Source: Bacteroidota bacterium
GTDB taxonomy: Bacteria; Bacteroidota; Ignavibacteria; Ignavibacteriales; Ignavibacteriaceae
Length of the DNA: 64,000 nt
Direction of reading: 5' to 3'
Assembly (NCBI GenBank): GCA_023433685.1
Contig: JAEYUD010000073.1
Coordinates: 1-64,000 of the forward strand
Shown here: positions 1-9,161 of the stretch, piece by piece
Numbering within the stretch: position 1 is the first letter of the stretch
Layout of the letters: each line of letters starts with the position of its first letter
Position numbers and translations under genes: made by a program
The notes under the pieces: generated by a model
Database searches by the model: none
Told to the model about the DNA's origin: nothing
Seen by the model: the letters and a program-made list of their open reading frames with translations, nothing else

Positions 1-42
1 ACCTAATACCTAATACCTAATACCTAATACCTAACACCGAAC
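1..42. repeat. 7-bp tandem repeat (ACCTAAT)
   Basis: Four exact head-to-tail copies of ACCTAAT fill positions 1-28, followed by two diverged copies (ACCTAAC, ACCGAAC) to position 42. The array probably continues to the left of the window. It lies just beyond the stop codon of a minus-strand gene. A short related array (TAATACCTAATACC) lies just beyond the ahcY stop near 45130-45142, so this looks like a dispersed intergenic repeat of the genome. Function unknown. Confidence 0.9.
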
Positions 43-45
43 ACT

Positions 46-801
46 TCAAACAAGTGTATACTCCGGAATATCCTCGGTAAAGTTATAGTAATAAGGGGTG
101 GAAACAAGGTTTTGAAGTGCTTCAATGAGTTCGTCGTTCAATTCGAATGACAAATGGTGAAGATTCTCTGAAAGAAATTCGAGGGTTCGCTCAGAAATTC
201 CGGTTGTTGAAAGGTATTCGCTTCCGAAGTTAAAGAGGTCGTCATTCAATTGCTTGATCTTGTGGTGAACCGACTCAAGTATCTCTTCCCTGGATGAGAT
301 AAGTACGTAGGATATCAACGGGTAATTGAAGCATTCAACGGCTTCTTCCACAATGTTCATCCCCAGTTCATAACGTCCGGAGAGGTAATTGTCGTCGCCG
401 GCAACCAGAAGATTGCTAACATGGTGGATGTCACCGTCGTAAGTGTCAAGATGCGGATCAATGCCATATAGCTCTTTGAAGATCATTCTAAGGAGGGTTA
501 TGTCGTGAAAGGAGATATCGCCCTTCATCGTGATCTGCTGAACGTCTTTTTCACCCGGTTTGAAGTAGAGGAAGTTGTTTGAAAATATTCCTTCAGCAAC
601 AATGCCATAACTGCCTGAGATGCAGAAATCACCGCCTTGATGCAGGTCGAGTGGTGGAATTAACGCGATGTCAACTTCCCGGTTCTTAACCGCGTCGGGC
701 AGTTTCGAAACGGGCATAAAGATGATCTCACAGCCAAGTTTGCTCTTCAAAAAAGTGGCAAACATTCCTGTGAGTATGTTAGGAGAGATTCCAAGTTTCA
801 T
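46..801 (-). CDS. MqnA-like periplasmic-binding-fold protein
   Basis: The 251-residue protein starts with a beta-strand-like KLGISPN, then a VDIALIPPLDL stretch at about 53-63, and later an AGDDNYL stretch. This arrangement resembles the MqnA/MqnD family of the futalosine menaquinone pathway, where DIALIP-type and GD-A-L motifs line the ligand cleft. There is no signal peptide or membrane segment, so it is probably cytoplasmic. The family's key positions are only loosely matched and no other menaquinone gene lies nearby, so the substrate is unknown. It could equally be another member of the type 2 periplasmic-binding fold. It is the last gene before the window edge and is separated from rplS by a terminator, so it probably has its own promoter. 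Confidence 0.45.
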   Translation of the reverse strand: MKLGISPNILTGMFATFLKSKLGCEIIFMPVSKLPDAVKNREVDIALIPPLDLHQGGDFCISGSYGIVAEGIFSNNFLYFKPGEKDVQQITMKGDISFHDITLLRMIFKELYGIDPHLDTYDGDIHHVSNLLVAGDDNYLSGRYELGMNIVEEAVECFNYPLISYVLISSREEILESVHHKIKQLNDDLFNFGSEYLSTTGISERTLEFLSENLHHLSFELNDELIEALQNLVSTPYYYNFTEDIPEYTLV

Positions 802-802
802 A

Positions 803-842
803 AAGAAAAAAACAGGCTGCCACGGTTCAAACCGCGACAGCC
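803..842 (-). terminator. Rho-independent terminator after rplS
   Basis: On the minus strand a hairpin with outer arms GGCTG/CAGCC and an inner GCGGTT/AACCGT pairing (815-842) is followed by a run of seven T. It lies 25 bases past the rplS stop and closes the rpsP-to-rplS cluster. Confidence 0.85.
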
Positions 843-867
843 GTTTTCCAAATCTGTAAGATTACGA

Positions 868-1215
868 TTAACGTAAGTTTTTGTCTTTGATCTTGGCAGC
901 TTTACCGGAAAGCTCTCTGAGATAGTAAAGCTTCGCTCTGCGGATCTTTCCTTCTCTGATACGCTCAACTTTGGCTACTTTCGGCGAGTTGAAGGGGAAT
1001 ATCCTCTCAACACCAACGCCGCTTGAGATCTTGCGAACTGTGAAAGTTTTGTTCTCCATGCTTCCTTTGATGCCGATAACGTCACCTTCGAATGGCTGGA
1101 TTCTTTCTTTGTCGCCCTCGATAACCCTTACATGTACCCTGACTCTGTCACCGATCTTGAATTCATCAAAATCAGTTCTCTTTTCCTCAGGGATAAAATC
1201 ATATAGGCTTTTCAT
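868..1215 (-). CDS. rplS: 50S ribosomal protein L19
   Basis: This is large-subunit ribosomal protein L19, which sits at the 30S-50S interface. The product is recognised by [13 protein letters not shown], the IQPFEGDVI segment and the basic C-terminal end with KLYYLREL. The reading frame stays open up to 1248, but the ATG at 1213-1215 is preferred. It gives 115 residues, the usual L19 length, begins MKSLYDF, overlaps the trmD stop as ATGA, and has GGAG seven bases upstream. It is the last gene of the rpsP-khpA-rimM-trmD-rplS cluster and is followed by a clear terminator. Confidence 0.96.
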   Translation of the reverse strand: MKSLYDFIPEEKRTDFDEFKIGDRVRVHVRVIEGDKERIQPFEGDVIGIKGSMENKTFTVRKISSGVGVERIFPFNSPKVAKVERIREGKIRRAKLYYLRELSGKAAKIKDKNLR

Positions 1216-1901
1216 ACCTGTGCTCCAATCTTGTTTATCTTTTTCCAAATTTCAGTTAAAATCTTTGATTGTTCTTCTCTCCACAACTTCACTTTTCCAT
1301 GGTCGCCCTGCAGAAGCACATCGGGAACCTGCATACCCCTGTAGTCGGCAGGTCTTGTGAAGCATGGCGCGCCAATCATCTCACCATCCTGAAATGAATC
1401 GTCAAGTGCCGACTCACTGTCATTCAGTACACCCGGTATCAGTCGCACTATTGAGTCGACCATTACCATCGCGAGCAATTCACCACCGGTTAGAACAAAA
1501 TTTCCGATCGATACAATATCAGTGGCGAACGCGAGACGAACCCTGTCGTCGATCCCTTTGTAATGACCGCATATTATAATGATGTTTTCCATCAGGGAGT
1601 ACCTGTTGGCATCCTGCTGGTCATATATCTTACCGTGCGGCGCGGTAAAAACCACGGCATCATAATTTCTCTCGCTTTTCAGCTTCTCTATTATGTCGAA
1701 AAAGGGTTCCACCTTTAAGACCATCCCGGCACCACCTCCGAACGCTTTGTCGTCGATCATCCGGTGTTTGTCGTATGCATGGTCACGCAGGTTGTGGACG
1801 TGTATCTCAACCTTTTCCTTGTTCTGCCCACGTTTAATAATACTTGAGTTCAACGGGCCGTCAAAAAAATCGGGCACCGCTGTGATCATGTCAATCCTCA
1901 T
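1212..1901 (-). CDS. trmD: tRNA (guanine-N1)-methyltransferase TrmD
   Basis: TrmD methylates G37 next to the anticodon of tRNAs reading CCN, CUN and CGG codons, using S-adenosylmethionine, and so prevents frameshifting. The SPOUT-fold knot is visible in three motifs: GGGAGM (55-60), [11 protein letters not shown] (111-121) and [11 protein letters not shown] (131-141). The open frame continues upstream to 1946, but the ATG at 1899-1901 starts the conserved MRIDMIT sequence and gives 229 residues. This start overlaps the rimM 3' end by 11 bases, and its own stop overlaps the rplS start. The rimM-trmD-rplS order is the classical one. Confidence 0.97.
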   Translation of the reverse strand: MRIDMITAVPDFFDGPLNSSIIKRGQNKEKVEIHVHNLRDHAYDKHRMIDDKAFGGGAGMVLKVEPFFDIIEKLKSERNYDAVVFTAPHGKIYDQQDANRYSLMENIIIICGHYKGIDDRVRLAFATDIVSIGNFVLTGGELLAMVMVDSIVRLIPGVLNDSESALDDSFQDGEMIGAPCFTRPADYRGMQVPDVLLQGDHGKVKLWREEQSKILTEIWKKINKIGAQV

Positions 1902-2403
1902 CGTCGTATCCCGGGTAGTTCTCAGAGAGAACCAGAACCTTGTCATCTGCTGAAAATTTTTCTATAAATTCTCTAATTGCAGGCACAAGCACCTCTTTTC
2001 CCTCTTTTCTGACCACGTATACATCATTTGCCGGAAGGATCATCACGTCTTCAATAATGCCAAGCTCTTCTTCACGGAAGATCACCTTGCTCCCGATCAG
2101 ATCATGAATGAAGTAGGTGTTGGCGGGCAGTTTAACGGTTTCACTCTCCGGGACGTATACGTCTTTACCGGCCAAAATGCCGGCATCTGCATCAGTATCG
2201 AACTTTTCGAACTTCATCAGGATGTCTTGTCCGTCAATTTTTACTTTTTCCACCTTTAACTGCTTGAATGAAGCATAGAATTCCAATGAGACCGTTTTAA
2301 GCTTTAAAAAACGGTCCGGAAAATCTGAAAAAGATCCTAATCGTACAAACCCGTTCTTACCGTAAACCGAGACTATCCTGCCAATAAGAATGTAACCGTC
2401 CAC
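1891..2403 (-). CDS. rimM: Ribosome maturation factor RimM
   Basis: RimM binds S19 and assists maturation of the 30S head domain. The N-terminal half (YILIGRIVSVYGKNGFVRL) is the RimM beta-barrel, and the C-terminal part (IHDLIGSKVI, then EVLVPAIREFI) is the PRC-barrel that ends most family members. At 170 residues it is typical in length. It sits 15 bases downstream of khpA and overlaps trmD, so it is translated within the same operon. Confidence 0.95.
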   Translation of the reverse strand: MDGYILIGRIVSVYGKNGFVRLGSFSDFPDRFLKLKTVSLEFYASFKQLKVEKVKIDGQDILMKFEKFDTDADAGILAGKDVYVPESETVKLPANTYFIHDLIGSKVIFREEELGIIEDVMILPANDVYVVRKEGKEVLVPAIREFIEKFSADDKVLVLSENYPGYDDED

Positions 2404-2418
2404 GAAGAGGAACCGGGC

Positions 2419-2652
2419 TTAGTCGATGATTTCCAATACCGCCCGTTTGCCTTCCTTAGCTGCCACAGCGGTTAAAAGAATCCGTATCGCCTGCGCGGTC
2501 TTGCCTTGTTTACCGATAACTTTACCGACATCATCAGCGTCGACTCTCAGAGCGAAAACGATTTTTTTTTCCTCCTCGGATTTGACTTCAACGACTACCT
2601 TGTCGGGTGAATCGACAAGATGTTTAGAGATGAATTCAACAAATTCCTTCAT
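2419..2652 (-). CDS. khpA: KH-domain RNA-binding protein KhpA
   Basis: A 77-residue single type II KH domain. The nucleic-acid-binding GxxG loop is GKQG at 47-50, inside VGKVIGKQGKT. KhpA-family proteins bind RNA, often with KhpB, and are routinely encoded between rpsP and rimM, as here. It lies 57 bases after rpsP and 15 bases before rimM. The small size and position make the assignment secure. The RNA targets cannot be read from sequence. Confidence 0.93.
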   Translation of the reverse strand: MKEFVEFISKHLVDSPDKVVVEVKSEEEKKIVFALRVDADDVGKVIGKQGKTAQAIRILLTAVAAKEGKRAVLEIID

Positions 2653-2709
2653 TAGGAATCCTCCATTCGAGCAAGGGGGCTTAGATCATAGTTGAGTACA
2701 GATCGAGAA

Positions 2710-3147
2710 CTATGCGTTCTCTTCAGAAGAAGCACCCTTCACTTCTGCTGCACTATCGGAACTCTCAACCACCACTTCCACCGGGGCGGGGGCAGCTTTA
2801 ACTTCCTTCTTTGGAGCAGGGGCAGGGATATTGCGACCTTCTCTCCATTTTGCCATATTAGCTTCGATAACATCGGCAGGGAAGTTCTTTCTAATCATCT
2901 GTCTTTTGTAAAGTATACCGGTCTGACGGAGCAGGCTTCTGACGGTATCGGTAGGCTGTGCGCCAAATCCGAGCCACTTCAGTGCTTTTTCTTCATCAAC
3001 AACTACAGTGTGAGGATCAGTCTTCGGGTTGTACTGTCCGACTGCTTCCAAATACTTTCCGTCTCTCGGTACTCTTGAGTCAACGGCTACAATTTTATAA
3101 ACGGGCTGTCTTTTCTTGCCCATTCTTTTGAGTCTTAATTTGACCAA
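2710..3147 (-). CDS. rpsP: 30S ribosomal protein S16 with C-terminal extension
   Basis: S16 is an early-assembling small-subunit protein. The conserved core begins MVKLRLKRMGKKRQPVYKIV and runs to about residue 82. The protein is 145 residues long against about 80-90 for minimal S16. The extra tail from about residue 106 is rich in Ala, Pro, Val and Glu and looks disordered. Such low-complexity tails occur in Bacteroidetes/Chlorobi ribosomal proteins, so this is probably lineage variation. It is the first gene of the rpsP-khpA-rimM-trmD-rplS run and lies 29 bases after ffh. Confidence 0.95.
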   Translation of the reverse strand: MVKLRLKRMGKKRQPVYKIVAVDSRVPRDGKYLEAVGQYNPKTDPHTVVVDEEKALKWLGFGAQPTDTVRSLLRQTGILYKRQMIRKNFPADVIEANMAKWREGRNIPAPAPKKEVKAAPAPVEVVVESSDSAAEVKGASSEENA

Positions 3148-3176
3148 ATCTGGTTTCCTCCGGATATCAAATTATG

Positions 3177-4484
3177 TTATTTCTGTTTTCTAAAAAAATT
3201 CTGCTTGTTAAGGCGTGTGATCATCGTCTGCATTTCTGTGAACTGCTTGATCAAACGGTTAACATCCTGAATCGAAGTGCCGCTTCCTCTCGCGATTCTG
3301 CGACGGCGGCTTCCGTTCAGTATTTTGGGGTTCGATCTCTCCGCCTTTGTCATTGAGCTTATCATCGCTTCAACTTTTACAAGAGCGTTGTCATCAACCT
3401 TTTGGTTTTTGACTTGAGACGGTATCCCCGGTATCATTGCAATAAGAGATGAGAGCGATCCCATCTTCTTGATCATCTTAATCTGTTTCAGGAAGTCGTC
3501 GAAGTCGAACCTGTTCTTCCTGAGTTTTTCTTCAAGTTCTTCGGCATCTTTCTGGTCGTAAGCCTCCTGGGCTTTTTCAACCAGACTGACCACGTCTCCC
3601 TTCCCAAGTATTCTTGAGGCAAGGCGGTCAGGGTAGAAAATATCCATCGCTTCGAGCTTTTCACCCGTCGAGATGAATTTGATCGGTTTGCCCACCACTT
3701 CCCTGATCGAAAGGGCGCAACCACCTCTTGAGTCACCGTCAAGTTTCGTTAAAACAATACCGTCAAAATTAACGACATCGTTGAACGATTTAGCGGAATT
3801 AACCGCGTCCTGTCCGGTCATCGAGTCAACAACAAAAAGAACCTCGGTCGGTTTCACCAATTGTTTAATATCGGCTACTTCCGTCATCAGTTCTTCGTCA
3901 ACGTGCAGACGTCCCGCGGTATCGATGATTATCAGATCGTTTCTGTTCTCATCCGCGAACTTAAGGGCATCTGTTGCAATTTTTCGCGCGTCTTTTACTT
4001 CAAGACTGAAAACGGGAACATCAATTTGTGTTCCGAGTGTTTTCAGCTGATCAATAGCAGCCGGACGGTAGATGTCTGCCGCCACGAGCAATGGTCTTTT
4101 GCCCATCGCCTTGAACCGCTTCGCCAGCTTTCCTGAGAAAGTGGTTTTACCGGAACCTTGAAGACCGACCACCAGCAGAATCGTCTTGCCGGATGGGTTC
4201 AGGCTGAGTTCCTGTGAAGACCCACCAAGCAGATCGACCAGCTCGTCATAAATAATTTTAGTGATCAGCTGACCCGGGGTGATTGAGGCAATAACCTCCT
4301 GCCCCATCGCTTTAACCCTTATACGCTCAATAAACTCCTTTGCAACCTTGTAGTTAACATCGGCATCAAGAAGTATCCGGCGGATCTCCCTTACCGTGTC
4401 ACTTACGTTCGACTCGGTAAGTTTTCCCTGCCCGCGTATTTTTTTTAGGGCTAATTCCAGCTTTTCGCTGATATCCTCAAACAT
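3177..4484 (-). CDS. ffh: Signal recognition particle protein Ffh
   Basis: Ffh is the SRP54 GTPase that binds signal sequences and 4.5S RNA and targets membrane proteins to FtsY. The order is an N helical bundle (1-95), a G domain with GLQGSGKT (107-114), DTAGRLHVDE, and TKLDGDSRGG, then the methionine-containing M domain ending in GSGTSIQDVNRLI and a basic tail. At 435 residues it is normal. It begins 8 bases after the atpG stop and precedes rpsP by 29 bases. No SRP RNA gene is visible next to it. Confidence 0.97.
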   Translation of the reverse strand: MFEDISEKLELALKKIRGQGKLTESNVSDTVREIRRILLDADVNYKVAKEFIERIRVKAMGQEVIASITPGQLITKIIYDELVDLLGGSSQELSLNPSGKTILLVVGLQGSGKTTFSGKLAKRFKAMGKRPLLVAADIYRPAAIDQLKTLGTQIDVPVFSLEVKDARKIATDALKFADENRNDLIIIDTAGRLHVDEELMTEVADIKQLVKPTEVLFVVDSMTGQDAVNSAKSFNDVVNFDGIVLTKLDGDSRGGCALSIREVVGKPIKFISTGEKLEAMDIFYPDRLASRILGKGDVVSLVEKAQEAYDQKDAEELEEKLRKNRFDFDDFLKQIKMIKKMGSLSSLIAMIPGIPSQVKNQKVDDNALVKVEAMISSMTKAERSNPKILNGSRRRRIARGSGTSIQDVNRLIKQFTEMQTMITRLNKQNFFRKQK

Positions 4485-4492
4485 TCGTAGCG

Positions 4493-5356
4493 CTAACCTT
4501 TAAGAGCATTTGCTCCCGAAACAACCTCGAGAAGTTCTTTCGTGATGGCTGCCTGCCTGGCTTTATTATATGTTAGCTTCAGCGATGTGATCAGCTCTGA
4601 CGCATTCGTGGTCGCGTTCTCCATCGCGGTCATTCTTGCTCCAAACTCTGCGGCATTTGAATCGAGAAGAGCCTTCCAAAGGTTGGTTTCAAGATACTGC
4701 GGCAAAAGTGAGTTCAGAATATCTTTTTGCGAAGGCTCGAAAATGAAAAGGTCGCCTGATGTACCTTCCTGAACCTCGAGAGGCACCGGGAGGAACTGCG
4801 ACACGATCACTTTCTGCGATATAACCGACTTGAATTCGTTATATATAAAAGTAACCTTGTCGAACCTGCCTTCGAGATAACCACTCAATATCGATGGGAG
4901 AATCTTCCCGACGAATGAGAAATTCAACGAATTGAACAACCCCGTGAGGTCACCTTCCAATTTGTAGTCACGCTTCCGGAAATGGTCGTAACCCTTCTTT
5001 CCAACGCAATACATCAAGGGATTTATTCCCCTGGCTTTCAGACCGCTGACATAAGCCGTGGTCTCTTTGATAATATTGGTATTGAAAGCTCCGCAGAGCC
5101 CTCTGTCGGCAGTGATCACAACCACCAGCTCGGTCTTCACTTCCCTCGTTTTCACGAAGGGATTTGTAGCCTTGTCTTCCTCCGTGAAGAGATTGCTGAC
5201 AAGGCTTCCCAATTTATTTGTGTAAGGTCTCGCGCTGATGATAGCATCCGTGGCACGGCGTAATTTCGCCGCGGCAACCATTTTCATCGCCTTTGTGATC
5301 TGCTGGGTGCTCTTGACACCTTTGATCCTGCTTCTCAGGTCTCTAAGTGTTGCCAT
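4493..5356 (-). CDS. atpG: F1 ATP synthase gamma subunit
   Basis: The gamma subunit is the central rotor shaft of F1. Both helical ends that form the antiparallel coiled coil are present: MATLRDLRSRIKGVKSTQQITKAM at the start (quoted as its first 12 and next 12 residues) and YNKARQAAITKELLEVVSGANAL at the end (as two adjoining 11-12 residue parts). The conserved VVITADRGLCGAFN block lies near residue 80. Length 287 is typical. It is the last ATP synthase gene here; the usual next genes, atpD and atpC, are absent, and ffh follows after 8 bases. Confidence 0.96.
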   Translation of the reverse strand: MATLRDLRSRIKGVKSTQQITKAMKMVAAAKLRRATDAIISARPYTNKLGSLVSNLFTEEDKATNPFVKTREVKTELVVVITADRGLCGAFNTNIIKETTAYVSGLKARGINPLMYCVGKKGYDHFRKRDYKLEGDLTGLFNSLNFSFVGKILPSILSGYLEGRFDKVTFIYNEFKSVISQKVIVSQFLPVPLEVQEGTSGDLFIFEPSQKDILNSLLPQYLETNLWKALLDSNAAEFGARMTAMENATTNASELITSLKLTYNKARQAAITKELLEVVSGANALKG

Positions 5357-5368
5357 GTCTCTTCAGCT

Positions 5369-6913
5369 CTACTTCTTGAATGAAGCGGAAAATTCAACAA
5401 CTGATTTCTTGATCAGCTCTTCAGTAGCAGGTTTTATCTCTTTGGCTTCCCTGATGCTCTTAAGAATATCAGGATACTGCCTTTCGATAAACTCGATGTA
5501 CTCGTGCTCAAATTCCTTCACTCTTGATATCTCAACTTCATCGAGGTAGCCTCTTGTACCCACGTACACCGATACAACCTGTCTTTCAACCGGTATCGGA
5601 CGATAGATACCCTGTTTCAGAAGTTCAACAAGACGTGAACCTCTCGAGAGGGTTCTCTGAGTTGATACATCAAGATCACTTCCGAATTTCGCGAAAGCTT
5701 CGAGTTCCCTGTACTGGGCAAGATCAAGTTTCAGACTTCCAGCAACCTTCTTCATGGCTTTTATCTGCGCGTTACCACCCACACGGGAAACGGAGATTCC
5801 CACGTTGATGGCGGGACGCACACCCGCGTTGAAGAGGTTTGGTTCGAGGTATATCTGACCATCGGTGATCGAGATTACGTTCGTAGGGATGTAAGCCGAA
5901 ACGTCACCCTGTTGGGTTTCGATGATCGGAAGCGCGGTTAACGAACCGCCACCGAGTTCATCACTCAACTTTGATGCTCTCTCAAGAAGCCTTGAGTGGA
6001 GATAGAATACGTCACCCGGGTAGGCTTCACGTCCCGGAGGCCTTCTCAAAAGAAGTGAAAGCTCTCTGTAAGCCGCAGCCTGCTTTGAAAGATCATCGTA
6101 AATCACGAGGGCATGTCTGCCTGAATCCCTGAAGAACTCGCCAAGGCAAGCGCCTGAATAAGGAGCAATGAACTGCATGGGAGCCGGGTCTGAGGCTGAC
6201 GCTGAAATAACCGTGGTATACGCCATAGCGCCTGTTTCCTGCAACTTGGCTACTACCTGTGCAACGGTCGAACGTTTCTGTCCAACAGAAACATAGATAC
6301 AGTAAACAGGATTGATACCGTTGGCTTTTGCCTCTTCGGTATGTGTAAATTTCTGATTGATGATCGTATCAATTGCAATGGCAGTTTTACCGGTCTGGCG
6401 GTCACCGATGATCAACTCTCTCTGACCACGTCCGATCGGGATCATGGCATCAATAGCTGTTATACCGGTCTGAAGGGGCTCTTTTACTGGCTGACGCTGC
6501 ATAACGCCAAGAGCTTTCTTCTCGATCTCCTGAGTTTTGGTAGTGTTGATGCTTCCTTTGCCATCTATCGGGATGCCAAGCGGGGTTATAACCCTGCCGA
6601 GCATTTCTTCACCAACAGGCATCGAAGCAACAAGCCCGCTTCTTCTTACCTCATCACCCTCTTTTACAAGAGATGAATCACCAAAAAGAGCGCAACCAAC
6701 GGAGTCTTCTTCAAGGTTAAGAACCATACCAACAACATCATTTGGGAACTTAACCAGCTCGCTTGCCATTACCTTCGAAAGACCGTAGACTCTCGCTATA
6801 CCATCACCAACGGAAAGAACGGTACCTGTTTCATAGATATCCGCTTCCGATTTCTGTCCGGACAATTGCTCTCTAAGTAGATTTGTTATCTCATCCGGTC
6901 TGATTTTAATCAT
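5369..6913 (-). CDS. atpA: F1 ATP synthase alpha subunit
   Basis: The alpha subunit forms the hexamer with beta and holds the regulatory nucleotide sites. The Walker A motif GDRQTGKT is at 170-177, and the alpha-type segments [20 protein letters not shown] and [20 protein letters not shown] identify it as alpha rather than beta. Length 514 is normal. It lies 12 bases upstream of atpG and 16 bases downstream of atpH. Confidence 0.97.
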   Translation of the reverse strand: MIKIRPDEITNLLREQLSGQKSEADIYETGTVLSVGDGIARVYGLSKVMASELVKFPNDVVGMVLNLEEDSVGCALFGDSSLVKEGDEVRRSGLVASMPVGEEMLGRVITPLGIPIDGKGSINTTKTQEIEKKALGVMQRQPVKEPLQTGITAIDAMIPIGRGQRELIIGDRQTGKTAIAIDTIINQKFTHTEEAKANGINPVYCIYVSVGQKRSTVAQVVAKLQETGAMAYTTVISASASDPAPMQFIAPYSGACLGEFFRDSGRHALVIYDDLSKQAAAYRELSLLLRRPPGREAYPGDVFYLHSRLLERASKLSDELGGGSLTALPIIETQQGDVSAYIPTNVISITDGQIYLEPNLFNAGVRPAINVGISVSRVGGNAQIKAMKKVAGSLKLDLAQYRELEAFAKFGSDLDVSTQRTLSRGSRLVELLKQGIYRPIPVERQVVSVYVGTRGYLDEVEISRVKEFEHEYIEFIERQYPDILKSIREAKEIKPATEELIKKSVVEFSASFKK

Positions 6914-6929
6914 ATATCAAGTCCCATAG

Positions 6930-7490
6930 TTAAATTTTGTTTAGCGAAACGCCGGCGCTGCTGAAAGTTCTGCGCAGTTTGTCCAGCTGATTCTTCACAG
7001 ATGCGTCAACTACTACTTCATCCGTCCTGGCTACAAAGCCGCCAATCAGATCAGGGTTTGTCGTTACCTTTAACTTCAATTTACACTTGAAGTAGTCTTC
7101 AAACTCCTTTTTAAGCTTCGCGACTTCCGCGTCATCAAGGTCGAACGCCGAAGATATTTCAAGATTCTTGAACCCGGCTTCCCGGTCGGCTACACTGATA
7201 TACGCGGCAAAGATCTCACGGGTGAAGGATAATCTTTCCCTTTTCCCGAGGAACTCGATAAAGCGGACAAGTGAATCGTCAACTTTGCCTTTGCAAATTT
7301 TTAGAAGTATGGCAAGTTTATCCGATTCGCGAAATACGGGCGACTGAATCACACGGCTGAGGTTGTCATTTTCTTTAAAGACGTTCAAAATGCTTTCAAC
7401 ATCTTCATAGACAGCTTTGGCATTCCCGCCGGTACCCGACTCCGAATAGAGGGTAGAAGCATATTTGACGGCTACCTTGCTGAAAAACAT
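6930..7490 (-). CDS. atpH: F1 ATP synthase delta subunit
   Basis: Delta (OSCP) joins the peripheral stalk to the top of F1. The 186-residue protein has the N-terminal helical domain (KVAVKYASTLYSES) and the C-terminal pattern LKVTTNPDLIGGFVARTDE typical of the family. It is poorly conserved overall, as usual for delta. It begins 2 bases after atpF and lies 16 bases before atpA. Confidence 0.94.
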   Translation of the reverse strand: MFFSKVAVKYASTLYSESGTGGNAKAVYEDVESILNVFKENDNLSRVIQSPVFRESDKLAILLKICKGKVDDSLVRFIEFLGKRERLSFTREIFAAYISVADREAGFKNLEISSAFDLDDAEVAKLKKEFEDYFKCKLKLKVTTNPDLIGGFVARTDEVVVDASVKNQLDKLRRTFSSAGVSLNKI

Positions 7491-7492
7491 CG

Positions 7493-8035
7493 TTAGTTAT
7501 TCCTTATTTCATCAATAAATTTATCAACCAACAATTTGTTTTTCCCGGCATCAAGATTGGCTTTGATAACCTTTTCAGCAGCGGCCACTACTACATCAGC
7601 AACATCTTTTGTTACCTTTTCGACCATTTCACGCTCGCGGTTTTCGAGCTCTGCATCAAAGTCTTTTCTCTTTTTCTCAAATTCATCCTTCAGCTCATCA
7701 GCCATTTTGGCACGCTGCTCCTGAATGAATTTTTTGCTCTCTTCCATCTGCCTTCTGGCTGCTTCATCATTCTCTTTTCGGGCTTTTTCATTTTCAGCCC
7801 TCAAGAGGTCAGCTTCTTCCTTCGCCTTCTTTGCCGCTTCAAGCGCGTCTTTAATACCCTTTTCCCTCTCATCGAGAGCGTTCAGGATAGGCTTCCAGGC
7901 ATATTTGGCAAGTATGAGCAACAGTGCGATGAACGTGAGTACGGTCCAGAATGCCAGACCGCCATTTACATCGAGCAGGCTTACCTTGCCTTCCTCACCG
8001 GAAGACGCAAGCATGACAAATGTGCTAAAGATCAT
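7493..8035 (-). CDS. atpF: F0 ATP synthase b subunit
   Basis: The b subunit is the peripheral-stalk stator. One membrane segment lies at about 27-46 (LAFWTVLTFIALLLILAKYA), followed by a long charged coiled coil rich in Lys, Glu and Ala to about residue 160. Length 180. Only one b-type gene is present, so the stalk is presumably a homodimer. It is placed between atpE (23 bases) and atpH (2 bases). Confidence 0.95.
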   Translation of the reverse strand: MIFSTFVMLASSGEEGKVSLLDVNGGLAFWTVLTFIALLLILAKYAWKPILNALDEREKGIKDALEAAKKAKEEADLLRAENEKARKENDEAARRQMEESKKFIQEQRAKMADELKDEFEKKRKDFDAELENREREMVEKVTKDVADVVVAAAEKVIKANLDAGKNKLLVDKFIDEIRNN

Positions 8036-8058
8036 TGTTTTACCTTTGCTTTAATGCC

Positions 8059-8277
8059 TTATTTTCCGGCAAGGATGAAGCAGATAACGAGCGCGAAGAG
8101 TGAGATACCTTCGATAAGCGCCGCGGCAATGATCATAGTGGTTCTGATACCACCACCAGCCTCAGGCTGACGACCGGTTGCTTCCATAGCTGCTGCAGCA
8201 AGCTTGCCAATACCAAAACCACCACCGATGATTGTTAAGGCTGCTCCGATACCGGCTGCTAAATGTGCTAACTCCAT
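8059..8277 (-). CDS. atpE: F0 ATP synthase c subunit, proton-type
   Basis: This 72-residue, two-helix protein forms the rotating ring. The first helix carries the glycine-rich GIGAALTIIGGGFGIG run, the polar loop is GRQPEA (35-40), and the ion-binding glutamate is E56 in ALIEGISL. The Gln in helix 1 and the Glu-Ser-Thr set that mark sodium-binding rings are not present, so proton coupling is inferred. The gene lies between atpB and atpF. Confidence 0.96.
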   Translation of the reverse strand: MELAHLAAGIGAALTIIGGGFGIGKLAAAAMEATGRQPEAGGGIRTTMIIAAALIEGISLFALVICFILAGK

Positions 8278-8312
8278 TTTGATTCCTCCGTAATAGAATT
8301 GTTTTTCGTTTT

Positions 8313-9161
8313 TTAATGATCCTGATGCACTGCCATGCCAATGAATACGGCTGACAGCATTGTAAAAATGTAGGCCTGAAGTCCCGCTACCAGAATTTCA
8401 AGCATGTAGATGAACAATGCCATTCCGACTGAAACAGGTGCAACCACCAGAGTTTTCATGGCAAATATCAGCCCTATGAGGGCGTAAATAACTATGTGAC
8501 CGGCGGTCATGTTCGCGAAAAGACGGATGGCGAGCGCGAATGGCTTCGTGAACAATCCGAGCAGCTCAACCACTATCATGATCGGCAAAAGGAATACGGG
8601 GATCCCATGAGGGATCAATCCCTTGAAATATCCAAATACGCCGTTTTTCTTCATGCCTCCCCACTGGATGACAATAAAAGAAAGCGTTGCAAGTGTCGCG
8701 GTAACTGAAATGTTGCTGGTGGCAGTCGCGGAAAACGGTATCAAACCAAGGAAGTTCGCGAATAATATAAAAAAGAAAGCGGTGAGCAGATATGGAACAA
8801 ATTTCTCATATCCCCCTCCGATGCTCGGCTTCGCGATCTCATCCCTGACAAAAAGTATCAAAATCTCAATGGCGCTTGTCAGCCTGTTGGGTATGCTCGT
8901 CTTACTGTATCTTTTTGCCGTACGGACAAGAAGAACCACCAGAATAATGGCAGCAAGCCACATAAAAACCACGTGTCTGGTGATCGCGATATGAAAATCA
9001 CCGATCCAGAAATCGGGCAATGGTATCTTGCCGAACGGCGTGAAGTCGAGGTAGTTTCCATCCATGATATGATGGAGGATCCAGTCACTACTCTGGCTTG
9101 CGCCTTCACTGTGAGCTTTATTAAGAGTGTCAGCTAATGCTTTTGTGGTATCAGTGTACAT
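8313..9161 (-). CDS. atpB: F0 ATP synthase a subunit
   Basis: The a subunit forms the half-channels and drives the c ring. It has several membrane helices; the essential arginine is R213 in ALAIRLFANMTAGH. The preceding helix with ANFLGLIPFSATATS is also typical. Length 282, with a polar N-terminal 50 residues before the first helix. Its start overlaps the upstream small membrane gene by 11 bases. Confidence 0.95.
   Translation of the reverse strand: MYTDTTKALADTLNKAHSEGASQSSDWILHHIMDGNYLDFTPFGKIPLPDFWIGDFHIAITRHVVFMWLAAIILVVLLVRTAKRYSKTSIPNRLTSAIEILILFVRDEIAKPSIGGGYEKFVPYLLTAFFFILFANFLGLIPFSATATSNISVTATLATLSFIVIQWGGMKKNGVFGYFKGLIPHGIPVFLLPIMIVVELLGLFTKPFALAIRLFANMTAGHIVIYALIGLIFAMKTLVVAPVSVGMALFIYMLEILVAGLQAYIFTMLSAVFIGMAVHQDH

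Noticed and set aside
1..42. Telomere-like or origin repeat
   Set aside because: The short heptamer array resembles a slippage repeat. A related copy occurs at 45130, and there are no dnaA boxes or hairpin ends.
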